A stretch of 64,000 nucleotides of DNA from assembly GCF_032854445.1 (NCBI RefSeq), contig NC_088303.1, positions 10,731,501 to 10,795,500 of the forward strand, given 5' to 3'. Of this stretch, positions 1 to 11,905 are shown one piece after another. A program made the translations under genes and the position numbers. Source of the stretch: Liolophura sinensis (taxonomy: Eukaryota; Mollusca; Polyplacophora; Chitonida; Chitonidae). The notes below the pieces were generated by a model, which worked only from the letters and a program-made list of their open reading frames with translations, was not told the DNA's origin and did not search any database. How positions within the stretch are numbered: position 1 is the first letter of the stretch; each line of letters opens with the position of its first letter.

Positions 1-290
1 TCTCAGTGTTGATTTTTTCTGAGGTGTTTTTGAGGTACATTATCTCGTATTCAAAAACCACTCAAAAGCTTTCAAAGTTTCTAAGGTGTACCTGAGGTAC
101 ATCTTCAAAGTGCTGATTTTTACCAAGTCTCTGAGGTATAGTATATGGCTGGAATGTACTACATGTACACTACACCTCAGATAATATAGAATGGGTGTAC
201 ACCTCACCCATACCTCGCGTAAAGCCCATATACACCTCATCTATACCTCACACTGAGGTGTACACCTCATGTCTGTAAGGGACATGTAGC
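1..290. repeat. Irregular direct and inverted tgaggtgtaca repeats
   Basis: Variants of ctgaggtgtacacctca recur about a dozen times, in both orientations and at irregular spacing. The motif is itself palindromic around gtac. No protein or RNA gene is evident. The block probably continues left of the window. Confidence 0.6.
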
Positions 291-392
291 GGTAATCAGT
301 ACTTGTAATACATTTATTTGAGGAGCTAGCTGTTTCTGTGTTAGGAGCTTGTTGATCAGAGCTGTATGCTTGCTGACATGTACATGTACATG

Positions 393-423
<31 letters not shown>

Positions 424-1335
424 TTACAATGGTGGCATCTTGACTTACCCCCTGTTATGGTGACACATAAGGCTACAGTACATGCACATAAAACACAAAA
501 GTACATGTATGTAACTACAGTGGTAGCCTTGCTGACTATAGTAGGCCTACTGTACCAGCTGTTATGCTATTATGTTGTACAGTGTTTCATAACACTATGT
601 GCATGTAAATGCTTGTAGGCACAGGTGCTTGTGCTTTTTGAAATGACTGAGATGCTGATTTGCAATCAGTGTGTTTACAGTAGGTGTTAACTGATATTTA
701 ATTAGAGGTTTTAATCACACTTTGTCTGCAAGCATGACCTAAACAATTAGGTCTAAAGGTTATTTTACATTAGGCAGCACCCCTCTCTGGTCAATGAATG
801 TAGTCTCATCTTAGCCAGTAACGGTACTAACTTATGAACTGCTGGCCTGTTACACCATGTACAGTTCTAATCACAGCCAACAGTAAACTGTTTTATGCTC
901 TATAAGTTTAATACCCCACTTTACAAATTTATAATGTTTCAAGGGCATCACACATGCATGAACTGAACGTGTGCAATGATGAAAAACATTCTGCCGTGTC
1001 TGTCATACCATAGGAAGTGTGACATACATGTAAATGAAAACTTTTACCTGTAATTCTTTCTGTGATTTAAGGTATTGCATGAATTTACATTTTCTGCATT
1101 GCCTTACATGAAAGCTTCATCCAATATTGTTCTATAAGAGGCTTTCATCCATGGAAAACGTCAGAACTATTGCACAAGAAAATGGAGATATTTAACCCTA
1201 GCTACACAGCTGCAGTACATATGGACCAAAACTACATGAAATGCATTTGATGGACAGCATGAATGTACAAGGGTTAAAGGTGTTAGGCTCTTGTCCAATA
1301 GAATTAAAGTGAAGGCTGCATGATCGTACATTTAT
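291..1335. other. Intergenic, no gene seen; (ATGT)n microsatellite
   Basis: AT-rich single-copy-looking DNA with no coding signature. The only definite structure is an ATGT-type microsatellite of about 10 units at 382-422, continuous with the acatgtacatg low-complexity motif seen across the window. Confidence 0.6.
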
Positions 1336-1925
1336 GTCTGTACATGTACCTACAGCTGTAACAAGTACACTGTAAAGTGTATAAGTTGATGTACATGTAC
1401 ATGGAAAAGAAGAACAAGCTGTAATGTGTATTTATGTAAGTTAATGTACCTGTACATGTAAGAGGTACATGTACACACTGTAATGTGTACAAGTTTAGTA
1501 ACGTTCCATACATGTAAAGAAGTACTCACTTTAATGTGCACAAGTTTAATAATATAACACTCAGGTATGTATGTGTTAGTTTACCTGTAAATGTAGGAAG
1601 TACACTCTGTAATGTGTGTGTCCTGTGAGTTAATGTACATATAAGAAGTGCCTGCTGTAATTTGTATGAGTTAATGTACAATATACCAGTTAATAGAAGA
1701 AGTACACTCTGTGATGTGTACAAGTTTAATGATGCACCCGTATATGCGAGAACTACACACTGTAATGTGCATGAGATAATATACCAGTACATGTAGGAAG
1801 TATACACTGTAATGTGCATGAATTAATATACCAGTACATGTAGGAAGTATACACTGTAATGTGCATGAGTTTATATACCAGTACATGTAGGAAGTATAAG
1901 CTGTAATGTGCATGAATTGATACAA
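1336..1925. repeat. Minisatellite with tgtaatgtgcatgag units
   Basis: Units containing tgtaatgtgyaygag, then ataccagtacatgtag and gaagtayacac, repeat about 11 times. The right-most copies (near 1760, 1808 and 1856) are exactly 48 bp apart and nearly identical. Copies toward the left are more diverged and vary between about 48 and 60 bp. Short open frames on the minus strand rich in Thr, Cys and Tyr are by-products of the repeat and are not called as genes. Confidence 0.8.
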
Positions 1926-3065
1926 TTCAACCATGGGGACTTGGTAATCTAATAAACCACCTGAAAACAGGTTCTATTTTAACAGGTTCATTACAGCAGG
2001 TATCAATTAAGGACTTGACTCTCTGCATATTAAATTAAGTGCATCATTGCTGTTCTGATAACCTTTCTGGTTAGGGGTTAGCTGATGGCATATCTGTATG
2101 TAGCCTACTTTAATATACAGTGTTTAATGATAGACTTAGTATGTGTACAAGTATGGTAGTCATGGTTATCACTGTGTATACTACTAGTGTGACCAGTTTC
2201 AAATCTTATACCCACAACACTTCCACATAGGAACCTTCTAGGTGTAACAAACTGCTGTATAAGTGTCAATCATTCAGTCAGTCAAATTTGGCGGCATTTT
2301 AACATGGACAGTTCACAAGATGAGTAGCGGACACCTTCAGACTTCTGTGAGACTTAGCAGCTTTTGTGTATTTTGCACTTGTTTAAAAGTATTTTACTAT
2401 TAAACTGCCTTTGTTTGCAAACATTTGTATTGTGTAGTGGATATATGTACTCGCACTTGTACATTAAGGTTTGAAAGTGTGTTTCAATATGTTCTTAACT
2501 TCAATATTAATTAGATTGAAATGTATAAAATATAATATACATGTATATATACACATGTATGCCATGAAGGTTTATATTAATATGATTTGATGATCAAAAA
2601 ACTTTCGGACTAATCCAGTCATTTTGCATGGTCAGTTGAGCAGTTTGTCTGGAATTGTTTGCAGTTTTTAGAAAAGTAGGTTTACACACAGACTGTGCAG
2701 CATGTGTATGAGGTGGACTCATGATGATATCTGTATATATAGAAAACATAATATAGTCATGTGCAATATTTACATTTAAAATAAGAGGTGCAAGTTTCAT
2801 TTGTCTGTTATGACATTTCTTGATTCTGATTAAATTTGTTCCCTTGGTGTTAAACCCCTTGGCACTCTAATATGTGTGTAATCTACTTCACTTTGTGGCT
2901 GCATCCGCACCCTTGTTTTGGCATGTGTACAGGAATGTGAAGATTGCCAGACCTTGGCCAGTTGCCTGTGGCATCTGTTGTACATGTGCATGTATCAATA
3001 TCATTACTATTGTCAGCACCTCTCAATCCTGTCTCTACCTGAGAAAACCAGTTATGGTCTGGGTA
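1926..3065. other. Intergenic, nothing recognised
   Basis: AT-rich sequence without a long open frame, SINE match or tandem array that I can support. Confidence 0.5.
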
Positions 3066-3079
3066 CCCCACATCTAGGA

Positions 3080-3444
3080 GTGAGTGAGTGAGTGCTTGGG
3101 GTTTAACGTCGTACTCAACAATTTTTCAGTCATATGACGACGAAGGAATCATTAGGGTGCATGCACGTGTAATGTGCCTCCTTGTTGCAGGACGGATTTC
3201 CACCGCTGTTTTATTTAGTGCTGCTTCACTGAGACGACTTACCGAAGGCAAGTAAGCCGCCCCGCCCGAGCCATTATACTGATATGGGTCAACCAGTCGT
3301 TGCACTATCCCCTTCATGCTGAACGCCAAGGGAGGAAGTTACAACTTCCTCTTTTAAAGTCTTAGGTGTGACTCGACCAAGGATTGATCCTGGATCTACC
3401 GGTCCCGAAGCGGACGCTCTACCAACTGTGCTATCCGGGCCGGT
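3080..3444 (-). mobile_element. Full-length tRNA-derived SINE (type C, V-like tail) with target-site duplication
   Basis: On the minus strand the element starts with a tRNA-like head (gatagcacagttggtagagc resembling an A box, then atccaggatcaatcc resembling a B box). A conserved central body follows, and the tail reads gacgttaaaccccaagcac plus CTCA repeats. Perfect 14-bp direct repeats ccccacatctagga flank it at 3066-3079 and 3445-3458, a target-site duplication made by LINE-driven insertion. The preserved head and repeats suggest a fairly recent insertion. From memory the body and tail match SINEs common in molluscs, but the family name is not checked. Confidence 0.9.
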
Positions 3445-3458
3445 CCCCACATCTAGGA

Positions 3459-3956
3459 TCATTCTGGCCTGATGATCAAATCCCACTTCGGACACCATAT
3501 TGCTTGTTCACAGCATATCAGTTATGAGTGTGTATGCCAGCAAAAAAATATTAAATTGTCGTCAGTGGCTAATGCAGTATTCATGCTATACCTTCCTGTA
3601 GTCATGTACAAGAGATGTAAAACAGATGCATCATTTCAGACATTCCCAAGATGCCTGAAGCCACACTCCAGCTGATGGGCCCTTGACTGCCAAGGTTGCA
3701 GGATGAGCTTCATTTCCTGCTAGTTTGGCTGTACATAACATTACTTCAGAAGTTAAGTTTTCGTTGGTCTTGGTCTGTTACTTTAACCCATCCTGTGTGT
3801 AAAATATATTACCTTTGGTATATTTTATATATACATAAAACCACAACAAAAAAAAGAAATTTACAAATAATGTGTATGTATATACTGATACATCTCCATA
3901 TGTACATTATGTATTAATGCTATGCACCAAGAACAAAGGAGGAAGGACAAACAAGG
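3459..3956. other. Intergenic, nothing recognised
   Basis: AT-rich sequence with an A-rich run near 3847-3865. No supported gene. Confidence 0.5.
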
Positions 3957-4110
3957 ACGCCAGCTCATGCTGGCTTCTTCTCCAGCCATACATGTATGTG
4001 GGAAGGTCTGCCATCAACATCTGGATGGGCGTGGGTTTCCATGGTTTTTGCCCGGTTTCCTCCCACCTTAATGCTGGCCGCTGTTGTGTAAGTGAAATAC
4101 AATGCACTAT
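3957..4110 (+). mobile_element. SINE type A, 5'-truncated and diverged
   Basis: It matches the central body of the full element at 10690-10961: gctcatgctggcttc, gtgggaaggtctgcca, gtttcctcccacc and aatgctggccgc, ending in taagtgaaata. The tRNA head and the AT-rich tail are missing. Confidence 0.8.
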
Positions 4111-5939
4111 TCCCTAATGCACCACTCCTAATTACTATACCTAAATGCATTCATGTACAATATTAAAATATTATGAATGGTTGCATGTTTATTAGTTACT
4201 AGTTCTGCCTATATTTACTGTATTCCTGCATGACTGATGTGTCATGTGCACAATGCTAGGTAGTCAGTTTGTAAACATTCGTATAAACATCCTACTACAT
4301 TCTGAGTCATGTCTGCCCAGAAGTGCCTAAACACTTAACACAGACCATGCGTCAGCACAACAAAGGCTGCAATGACTGAAACACACATTAACCTTCTTTA
4401 TTGAACACAGATCAGTAATAGGGTATTTGAGGATATGATATTGTAGCTGGAAGTATTTGGCTGTTTTGAAACCTGTTGGCAAGTTTTGAAGACATTCTAA
4501 TTTCTGGAAAGATTTTTTTTTTCTTTTTTTTTTTTTTACCTCATTTACATGTAAGTAAATATGTACTGATAATGCTTTCTATGTGTACTACTGTACCTGT
4601 ACATGTATGCAAGCCACATTTGGTGTATGTTTAATCATGCTTAACAGTTTGTTTATATTGTCATTGGGTAATGCTTGTTTATATTCAGGCTGCTTGTATA
4701 TCTACAGTTACAGAGTGCAATGAGTGTTTGCTGTCCCAGCCACTATGTGGCACACTGTCCTCAGCTTGCCAGTTGTGCATTTACATGAACTTTTGATTTA
4801 ATGATTAAGGCATGAATTCATCCAGATTTGCGAAATGCAGAGTAGGTTATGAAGTCTTCTTGTAATTTCAGTCATGATCTTGTCATAACGAGATAGAAAA
4901 CCTAAGTGAAATCTAGTGCTTTGTAAGCATGGTTGTTGCCATGACGACTAGTACTTTAAAGGAGAACAAGCGTTCTTTGTTGACAAGATTAATTACATTG
5001 AAGACTTTATTGATAATTGGCATACCTGGATTCAAGAGGCTGTTGCCATGGAAACCTGCAAACAATGCAAATCGTGTTGTGTTTGAATTTCTGAGAACTC
5101 CAAGACGACCTTGTGCTAGAGATGTGGCAGTGAGTGTACATACATTTAGGGTACAGTACATATTGTGATTATTTGTGGCACATGTACTAGCACGGTATGT
5201 ATTTAAGATGTGCATGTAAACGTCTGCATTACATGTAAGAGTACATGTATATAAAACAAACACATTTACAGGTACATGTATGACAGAGAAAATTAGATGG
5301 ACAATGAATGGAATAATCTAAGGAACATTGTAAAGACCCAGTTAACTACTTACAAACTGTATGTCCGAATTGGTGTGGCAATATTCTGAGCAATTTGCTT
5401 GTGTTTTAATCACGCATTTTTAGTACTCCATTTGAAATCATTCCGAACATGTTCAGTATATTTGCTGATGCAGAATAGTTTTTATGATAACATCATTACA
5501 GCTATGACGTGTGAATAATCACATGTGGGTAAGAGAATTATTCTGTTTGGACAACAGCTATTTTGATATACATAAAAAGTGGTTTGTTTTCATTGATTTT
5601 TCAAGTCTTGCAGTTGTTGTGGAAATGCATAATCCATTGCATTGTGAAAATGAGCTGAGAATCCCAGACTGCTATGTGTGTAGGCTGCCTCTGTGTGGAC
5701 TGTTTTCACAGCCCATGCTCTTGTACATAATGGATCACAGTAAGACGAGGGTATTGTTTTATGCATAAGAACCATTTGTGTCCATGTTCTCAATTTACAT
5801 TTTACTGGATGTTGATGCTGTACACCGCCTTTAAGATGCCTCTGTTTACCAATATGTACATGTATACATATGTACTCTGTTCCAGTTGGTAGGTCTTGTA
5901 TATTTTTAGGGGATTGGCCAATCAATTTAGATGTGTTAA
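4111..5939. other. Intergenic; weak exon-like open frame at 4929-5125
   Basis: Mostly AT-rich with a T-run at 4508-4539. At 4929 an ATG opens a + strand frame of 65 codons that reaches a possible donor (GCA then gtgagtg) near 5128. It is basic, and no family is recognised. A perfect RFX X-box-like palindrome, gttgccatggaaac, lies at 5042-5055. I do not call a gene. Confidence 0.35.
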
Positions 5940-6062
5940 TCACCGGAGTCGTACAAGAACATCTCACTTAGTATTCATTTGTGATCACCTCCTTTGCTGG
6001 AGGAAACCAGAAGTAAACAACCAGCCTTTGGCAAATAACTGATAAACTTCCCCACATGTGAT
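5940..6062 (-). mobile_element. SINE type B fragment, old
   Basis: On the + strand it reads a decayed tail (gtcgtacaagaacatctcac), then ggaggaaaccagaagt and aacttccccacatgtgatg. This is the reverse of the body seen at 18575-18703 and similar to 40522-40690. It is heavily diverged, with no head and no target-site duplication. Confidence 0.55.
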
Positions 6063-6159
6063 GTACTGTACATGTATAGAGCTTCACACATACAATGAGC
6101 CCCTGGAGTTAGCATGCAATATACGAGTGAAGGGCAAATTGTCTCTAGTGAAGATAGAT

Positions 6160-6300
6160 TGTAGATTTAGCTCAAATTTGAAATCAAGCTATTTCTTTTC
6201 CAATTTTCTCCTATTTTCATTGACCATGTTAATTTTGTCAGAACAGGGCATCTCAGAGACATTGAGACACTGTCACACCTCCCTGGCTAAACCTATAGTA
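6160..6300 (+). repeat. Dispersed repeat, copy 1 (pairs with 31212-31340)
   Basis: About 130 bp aligns collinearly with 31216-31337. Shared blocks in order are gatttagc, ttctcctattttc, ttttgtcagaayagggyrtc, then ctggctaaac. It fits none of the SINE types here. Family and full length are unknown. Confidence 0.65.
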
Positions 6301-9300
6301 GCAAACTTCACGTAAAACCACCTAGATTTTAGTGCATACGTTGTTGACAACAAATTTCCACCAATGCTCCCAAGAACAGTGAGGCAGAGAACTTTCTTAA
6401 AAAATAAAGTAATATCCCCCCAAAAAGAAAGTTAAATGCAGTATATTTGTTGTTTTTGGTATCCTTTTAGTTTCTCAGTTTCAGGGGCTTACTTAAGCAG
6501 AATTAAGTGTTAACACAATTAAGAAACCATGCAGTTGGTTACATATAATTGATGTGTTGTGTGACCCCCTGGTAGGGGGCCCCATAGACGTAAACATATA
6601 TGTACTGTGTAACTCTTGTGTGTCAGAGGAATTATCAGTCCACAGTTACATGATGTCTTCGTAGATAAAAACTCTGGTGTTATTTTTAGACATTACTGCT
6701 AGGTTCTTACCACCACTCCTCTTAAGGTATTTTTGCTGGGTCTTCAGAGATTCTGGATTTTTGTTGTAGGTGACATGGTGCATGATTTTGACAGCTATCT
6801 GTGGTAACAGTCATTCCTGAACATCTGTGTCAGTAGGTGAGTTCACCATGATGTTCCCATGGATTTATAGTTCTTATTTTGTAATGTTATGATGAATATA
6901 TATTCAATTTAGAGGATATCTTGAAAAAAGGGCATGTACATGTATAAAAAATTGTCTTCCGTGATAAACAGGTGACTGGAATGTCAGTTTGGATATGTGA
7001 TGTCCAAGTTTATCAGCACAAAGTTGTAAATAAAAGTTGTGTTTTGCAGTTCTGTAGCAGCTCTACCTGTGTGCAGCAGGAACAATTAGCGTACTTTCGC
7101 TGACTCAAAGTCGAGACTGATTAAACATTTTTACAATGTGTGTACCATAGCAGATATGTAAATATATCTTTAACTTGCAAGCAAACATAGATTTTGTTTA
7201 TTGTATTGTTGTAGTCATATGACATATTAACTCCTAGCTTAGATAAATTGCATATTTAAATTGTCACATACATGTACACTGTATGTGTATGGTGTGTGTG
7301 GTGTGGAAATATTTCAACATCATTCCCCAGTGGCTGTTTTGACATTGACTAAAACACGTGGACATGTACACATACCTGTGTGAAAGGTCTAACATGTTTA
7401 TTGTCATACCTGTAGAATTTGTGTACATTCCTGTGTATACAGCCACATATATTTACATCTCCATACATGTGGTTTAGATAATTCCTAGCTTAAAGCATCA
7501 CTTGTAGCGTTATTATGGGTTTCCCCAAGCTGGGGTAAGGTGGTCTGACTGCTACTCTTCCCACAACACACATGTACGGTAAAGTCCCAGTGCTCATCTA
7601 CTTTTGTGGGCCTGCAGTGGGTGTTGGAATTCTCAGCCTGTGAAGTGACCACATGTTGTAGTTTATTTGTAAATAAAAGCAGCTCAGTAGAGTTGTCTGT
7701 GTGTGCCTCCTCTGAAGGAAAGAGCCTGTGGTTTTCTGTGGCTTATTGACCCAGTTCATACTGCACACAAGCTCAGCTGTTACATAGGTAGCCTTAGCCT
7801 ATATCTTTTTGGAGCTGAAAAAAAATGCCTTCCAAACCTGTTCAGTTTCTGCACATAAATAGTTTGATTTTGAATCTGAATTAAGACGTCAAAGTGTTTA
7901 GAAAGTATTTATTTCCGTGGCGGGATTTCTACAGTAATCAATAATTATGTAGAATTTCTTGGATTTTTTAACCCTTTATTTGTCCAGCTGTATTGATGGT
8001 TGTATGAAGGGGTAATATATATCGATGTACAGGATGAAAAATCATGTGAAACAGTAACTGTGTGAGATTTAGTGACATTTTATATGTCATTTTCAGCTAC
8101 TGAACACATAGAGATTAGTGAGTGAAAAATTCCATGAAATTGTAAATGATTTTATACTTCATCTACGGTCCTTTGAATTTGTGATAGACTTATGGGAAAA
8201 GGATATACATGTTAACCTAGGTTTGAGTTTTACATGTATCTATGATATATATATATATATGTGACATGCCTTTATTTAGCTCATGTAATCATGTCAATCT
8301 GTTATAATGTTTTCTTTGATATGTTTGATCTGTTTATGACAGATTAATTTCGTGGTGCTCTATAAATTACATGTATAATAACGGTGTTCAGTATCCATGT
8401 ACTTGCTTGTACAGTTGAATTAAATTTGTGAATATTTAATCGGTATTGTTTTCGATTTTCGAACAAGAAATTGTTGATTTTGACAAACACGCGTTTACAT
8501 GTACATGACCAGAGCGTTGAAAGTTTCCTTATAAACAGTATGATCAGAAAGTTAAGTACCAGTATTGCTTTAGCTTAAAGCACTGGATCATCTTTATCCC
8601 ATTCTTCTGTTGTCGCATTACAATGAAGCCATCAGATTGTGATTGATTCGATTGAACTCCTGTAATGAAAGTTTTAATAGTGGATTTACATACATGTACA
8701 TGTATGCAAGGGGTACATTGCAGGCCTGGCTGAGGTCTGGCTCAGCTACTAAATACGCTTTACAAGGATAAATATATCTTATCCATAAATACATGTAAAG
8801 AATGTATTTATAAACACAAAAATAATATTTTCTTAATCTGCATACATGTAGTTCTTTGTACTTTGTTCAATCCCTGTTTTCCTGGGCTTTCTCTGTGTAG
8901 TATAAGATCTAAGTCTTGAACTGGGTATGTGTTTACAGTACAAACTTTGAGGTGGCCCAGTGTCAGGTTAATCAAATACAATTACCTGTCCACCTGGTAT
9001 GTACAGGGTAGGTTATTTTGGCAGAGGCCTGACCAATCAGTTAGTACAGTAAATATTCTAGTTCCCTCCAGCCAAATACATGTACATATTTACATGCAAA
9101 AAAGTTTGTAATGAGATAACAGGGAACCAAGACTATTCCTAAAACTGCGTATACCTGCGATCATGGTATAAAAGTTTTGATTTGACTCTTCATGTGAAGT
9201 AGGAAAGTTTGATTCAGATTGTCTATACAGTGTTTATACTATGCACAACATGAATAATCAACCTTGAAGCAATAGTTGGTTTTTGGTTTCAGTAATCTTT

Positions 9301-9645
9301 CAGAGTCATTTATAGTTTTTTTTTTTTTTTTTAATTGTCCTTGACAAAGTTCAAGTGTGCATACATGTAATTTATTTCATACACCAAGCATTATGCATTA
9401 AATAAGATTTAAAGCAATGTTGTAGTAAATGTTGCAGGTCGAATCTTAAAAAGTACTGCATGTATTGCCTCTGCTTTTGTGCAATAATACGATGGGTTTG
9501 TCCCCGCGTTGATGGACTACGTGCATATTTATTATGATAAATAACAAAATTCACGATGTAGTGCCTTGTGCTATAGAATCAGTGTTAGGGTAAATGTTAA
9601 GAGTGGTCATTCAAATAGTACTGTATCTATTGTGCTCAGGTTTTG
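6301..9645. other. Intergenic, nothing recognised
   Basis: About 3.3 kb of AT-rich DNA with short acatgtacatg tracts, a (TA)n run near 8247-8262 and a T-run at 9319-9334. No coding signature, SINE or tandem array is supported on either strand. Confidence 0.5.
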
Positions 9646-10402
9646 TGTTCATACACATGTAAAGCATTATAGCACAATTGGAATGTTCCATTGTTGATGT
9701 GATGTGTACACGTAAAGCATTATGGCACAATTGGAATGTTCCATTGTTGATGTGATGTGTACATGTAAAGCATTATGGCATGATTGAAATGTTCCATTGT
9801 TGATGTGATGTGCACATATAAAGCATTATGGCATGATTGGAATGTTCCATTGTTGATGTGATGTGCACATGTAAAGCATTATACCACGATTGGAATGTTC
9901 CATTGTTGATGTGATGTGCACATGTAAAGCATTATGGCATGATTGGAATGTTCCATTGTTGATGTGATGTGCACATGTAAAGCATTCTACCATGATTGGA
10001 ATGGTCCATTGTTGTTGGATGTGCACATGTAAAGCATTAGGGCACAATTGGAATGTTCCATTGTTGATGTCGTGTACATGTGAAGCATTATGGCACGATT
10101 GGAATGTTCCATTGTTGATGTGATGTGCACATGTAAAGCATTATGGCATGATTGGAATGTTCCATTGTTGATGTGATGTGTGGATGTACAGCATTATGGC
10201 ATGATTGGAATGTTCCATTGTTGATGTGATGTGCACATTTAAAGCATTATGGCATGATTAGAATGTTCCATTGTTGATTTGATGTGCACATGTAAAGCAT
10301 TATGGCATGATTGGAATGTTCCATTGTTGATGTGATGTGTGCATGTACAACATTATGGCATGATTGGAATGTTCCATTGTTGATGTGATGTGTACATGTA
10401 TA
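9646..10402. repeat. 53-bp minisatellite, about 14 copies
   Basis: The unit contains acatgtaaagcattatggc, then atgattggaatgttccat and tgttgatgtgatg. Copies of aaagcat start at 9661, 9714, 9767, 9820, 9873, 9926 and 9979 and continue to about 10348, a constant 53 bp apart apart from single indels. A short minus-strand frame full of His, Met and Cys is a by-product. Confidence 0.95.
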
Positions 10403-10689
10403 TATTAATTAATGCAAATTACAAATACCTGACTTCACCTCTCCTTTGTGTATCAGTTAGAATCCATGTTCAGGTTTAAGTACGTATACTTAATACATAA
10501 ATGTATTGATCAGATGTTTTGTATTCATGAATCTCCTACAGGCCAGCTCTTTAGTAGCTTCGTTACCAAATCAGAGTCTGGACCGGTACCGAGGTTTTTT
10601 GCTGCTACAAATATGGCATACATGCACATGTACATCATATAGGTACATTATCTGATTACCATCATGAATATTTTATCAAAACATGCATA

Positions 10690-10961
10690 TGGGGCCTCTG
10701 TGGCTCAGTCGGTTAGCGCGCTAGTGCAGCGTAATGGCCCAGGAGCCTCTCACCAATGCGGTCGCTGTGAGTTCAAAGCTTATGCTGGCTTCCTCTCCGG
10801 CCGTATGTGGGAAGGTCTGCCAGCAACCTGCGGATGGTCGTGGGTTTCCCCCGGGCTCTGCCCGGTTTCCACCCACCATAATGCTGGTCGCCGTCGTATA
10901 AGTGAAATATTCTTGAGTAAGGCGTAAAACACCAATCAAATAAATAAATAAATAAATAAAT
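10690..10961 (+). mobile_element. Full-length tRNA-derived SINE type A with target-site duplication
   Basis: This is the best-preserved copy of the window's commonest SINE. The head ggcctctgtggctcagtcgg has an A-box-like segment, and tgtgagttcaaagc stands where the B box lies. The body carries ggccgtatgtgggaaggtc and ataatgctggtcgcc. The tail ends gtaaaacaccaatcaaa and (taaa)n. Direct repeats aaaacatgcata at 10678-10689 and 10962-10973 mark the insertion site. It resembles the Meta/BivaMD-type animal SINEs from memory, and the name is not verified. Confidence 0.95.
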
Positions 10962-10973
10962 AAAACATGCATA

Positions 10974-11847
10974 CAGTATGTATGTAAGCATCAGGCATTG
11001 CAGTTTAATGCGCAGATTGGTATGTGTTAATCTTGTTTAGGCCTCATTATTTGGGACCATAGTGAAAACTAAACAAAACCATAATTTTAAGAAAATTTTA
11101 TAGTGAAATATGATGAAGTTATAGGCCTATAGGCATCATAAATTTCCTTGTAAAAATACACCGTCGAACTGTTCAGCAGGATTTGTCTTGGGTAGGCCTT
11201 CATCTACATGAATATTTTGATGTAAATTGCTTCAAGTTGCATTTAAACTATGTCATTGGGTCAATCCAGTAAGATCAACAAAAGACATTTCTGTTCGGAC
11301 AAGATTCAAAGCTTTACCAACATGGTAGTCTCTGAGAAAGAACCCCATTTAATGTAAAAGAGATGTGTTAAGCTGAAAGACATTGTGATCTCTCTGTAAC
11401 ATCTTTGTCATCTGCCTGTCACATCTTTGTCAGCTTCAATCCTCAGCTTATGCATTACCACAACAACGCTGTTTGCTTGGCCTGTTGTGGGGTGGTTTGG
11501 GGGTATTTGTAGTGGCGGGGGAGTGTTCTGAGGAATTTAGGGAGGGATTTGAAGGGGAATTCTTGACAATCATGCCTAAGACAGAGGACAGTGGAGATGA
11601 AAGGCTTGGGAGATGGCAGCAGACTTGTTTACTGTTATCCCTGTGTGACACCCACCATGTTCATCTCAGGCCACACTGTTGTGTATGTCCGTTTTACATA
11701 TGACAGCATGTGGATCTATGTTAATCATTCAAACCCATTTTTTGCTGTTTTTTTTTTTTTTTTTTTTTTTTAATATACATAATCTAAAGTCACTCTAAAA
11801 CTACGGTGCTTGTAATTTAAGACCAAAAGTAAGAATAAAGTGACCAG
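10974..11847. other. Intergenic; G-rich patch and T-run
   Basis: A G-rich patch lies at 11480-11560 (ggggtggtttgggggtatt and following). A T-run of about 24 bases ends at 11772. The G-rich patch gives short open frames with no recognisable domain. Confidence 0.5.
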
Positions 11848-11905
11848 CATTATGGTGTGAGAAAACAGGGCAGAGCCCAGGAAAAACTCATAACCATCAG
11901 CAGAC
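11848..11905 (-). mobile_element. SINE type A body fragment
   Basis: ccagcattatggtgtgagaa followed by cagggcagagcccagg is the reverse complement of the type A body. It is about 58 bp, and head and tail are lost. Confidence 0.6.

Noticed and set aside
1304-1934. Several overlapping minus-strand frames rich in Thr, Cys and Tyr
   Set aside because: They are translations of the minisatellite and of acatgta tracts.
4913-5263. A 116-codon minus-strand open frame
   Set aside because: Its first half is translated acatgta low complexity and the rest overlaps the exon-like + frame. No recognised family.
10690-10760. tRNA gene
   Set aside because: The tRNA-like head belongs to a SINE and lacks a complete cloverleaf. 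The same holds for the heads near 3400, 16180, 17270 and 21420.
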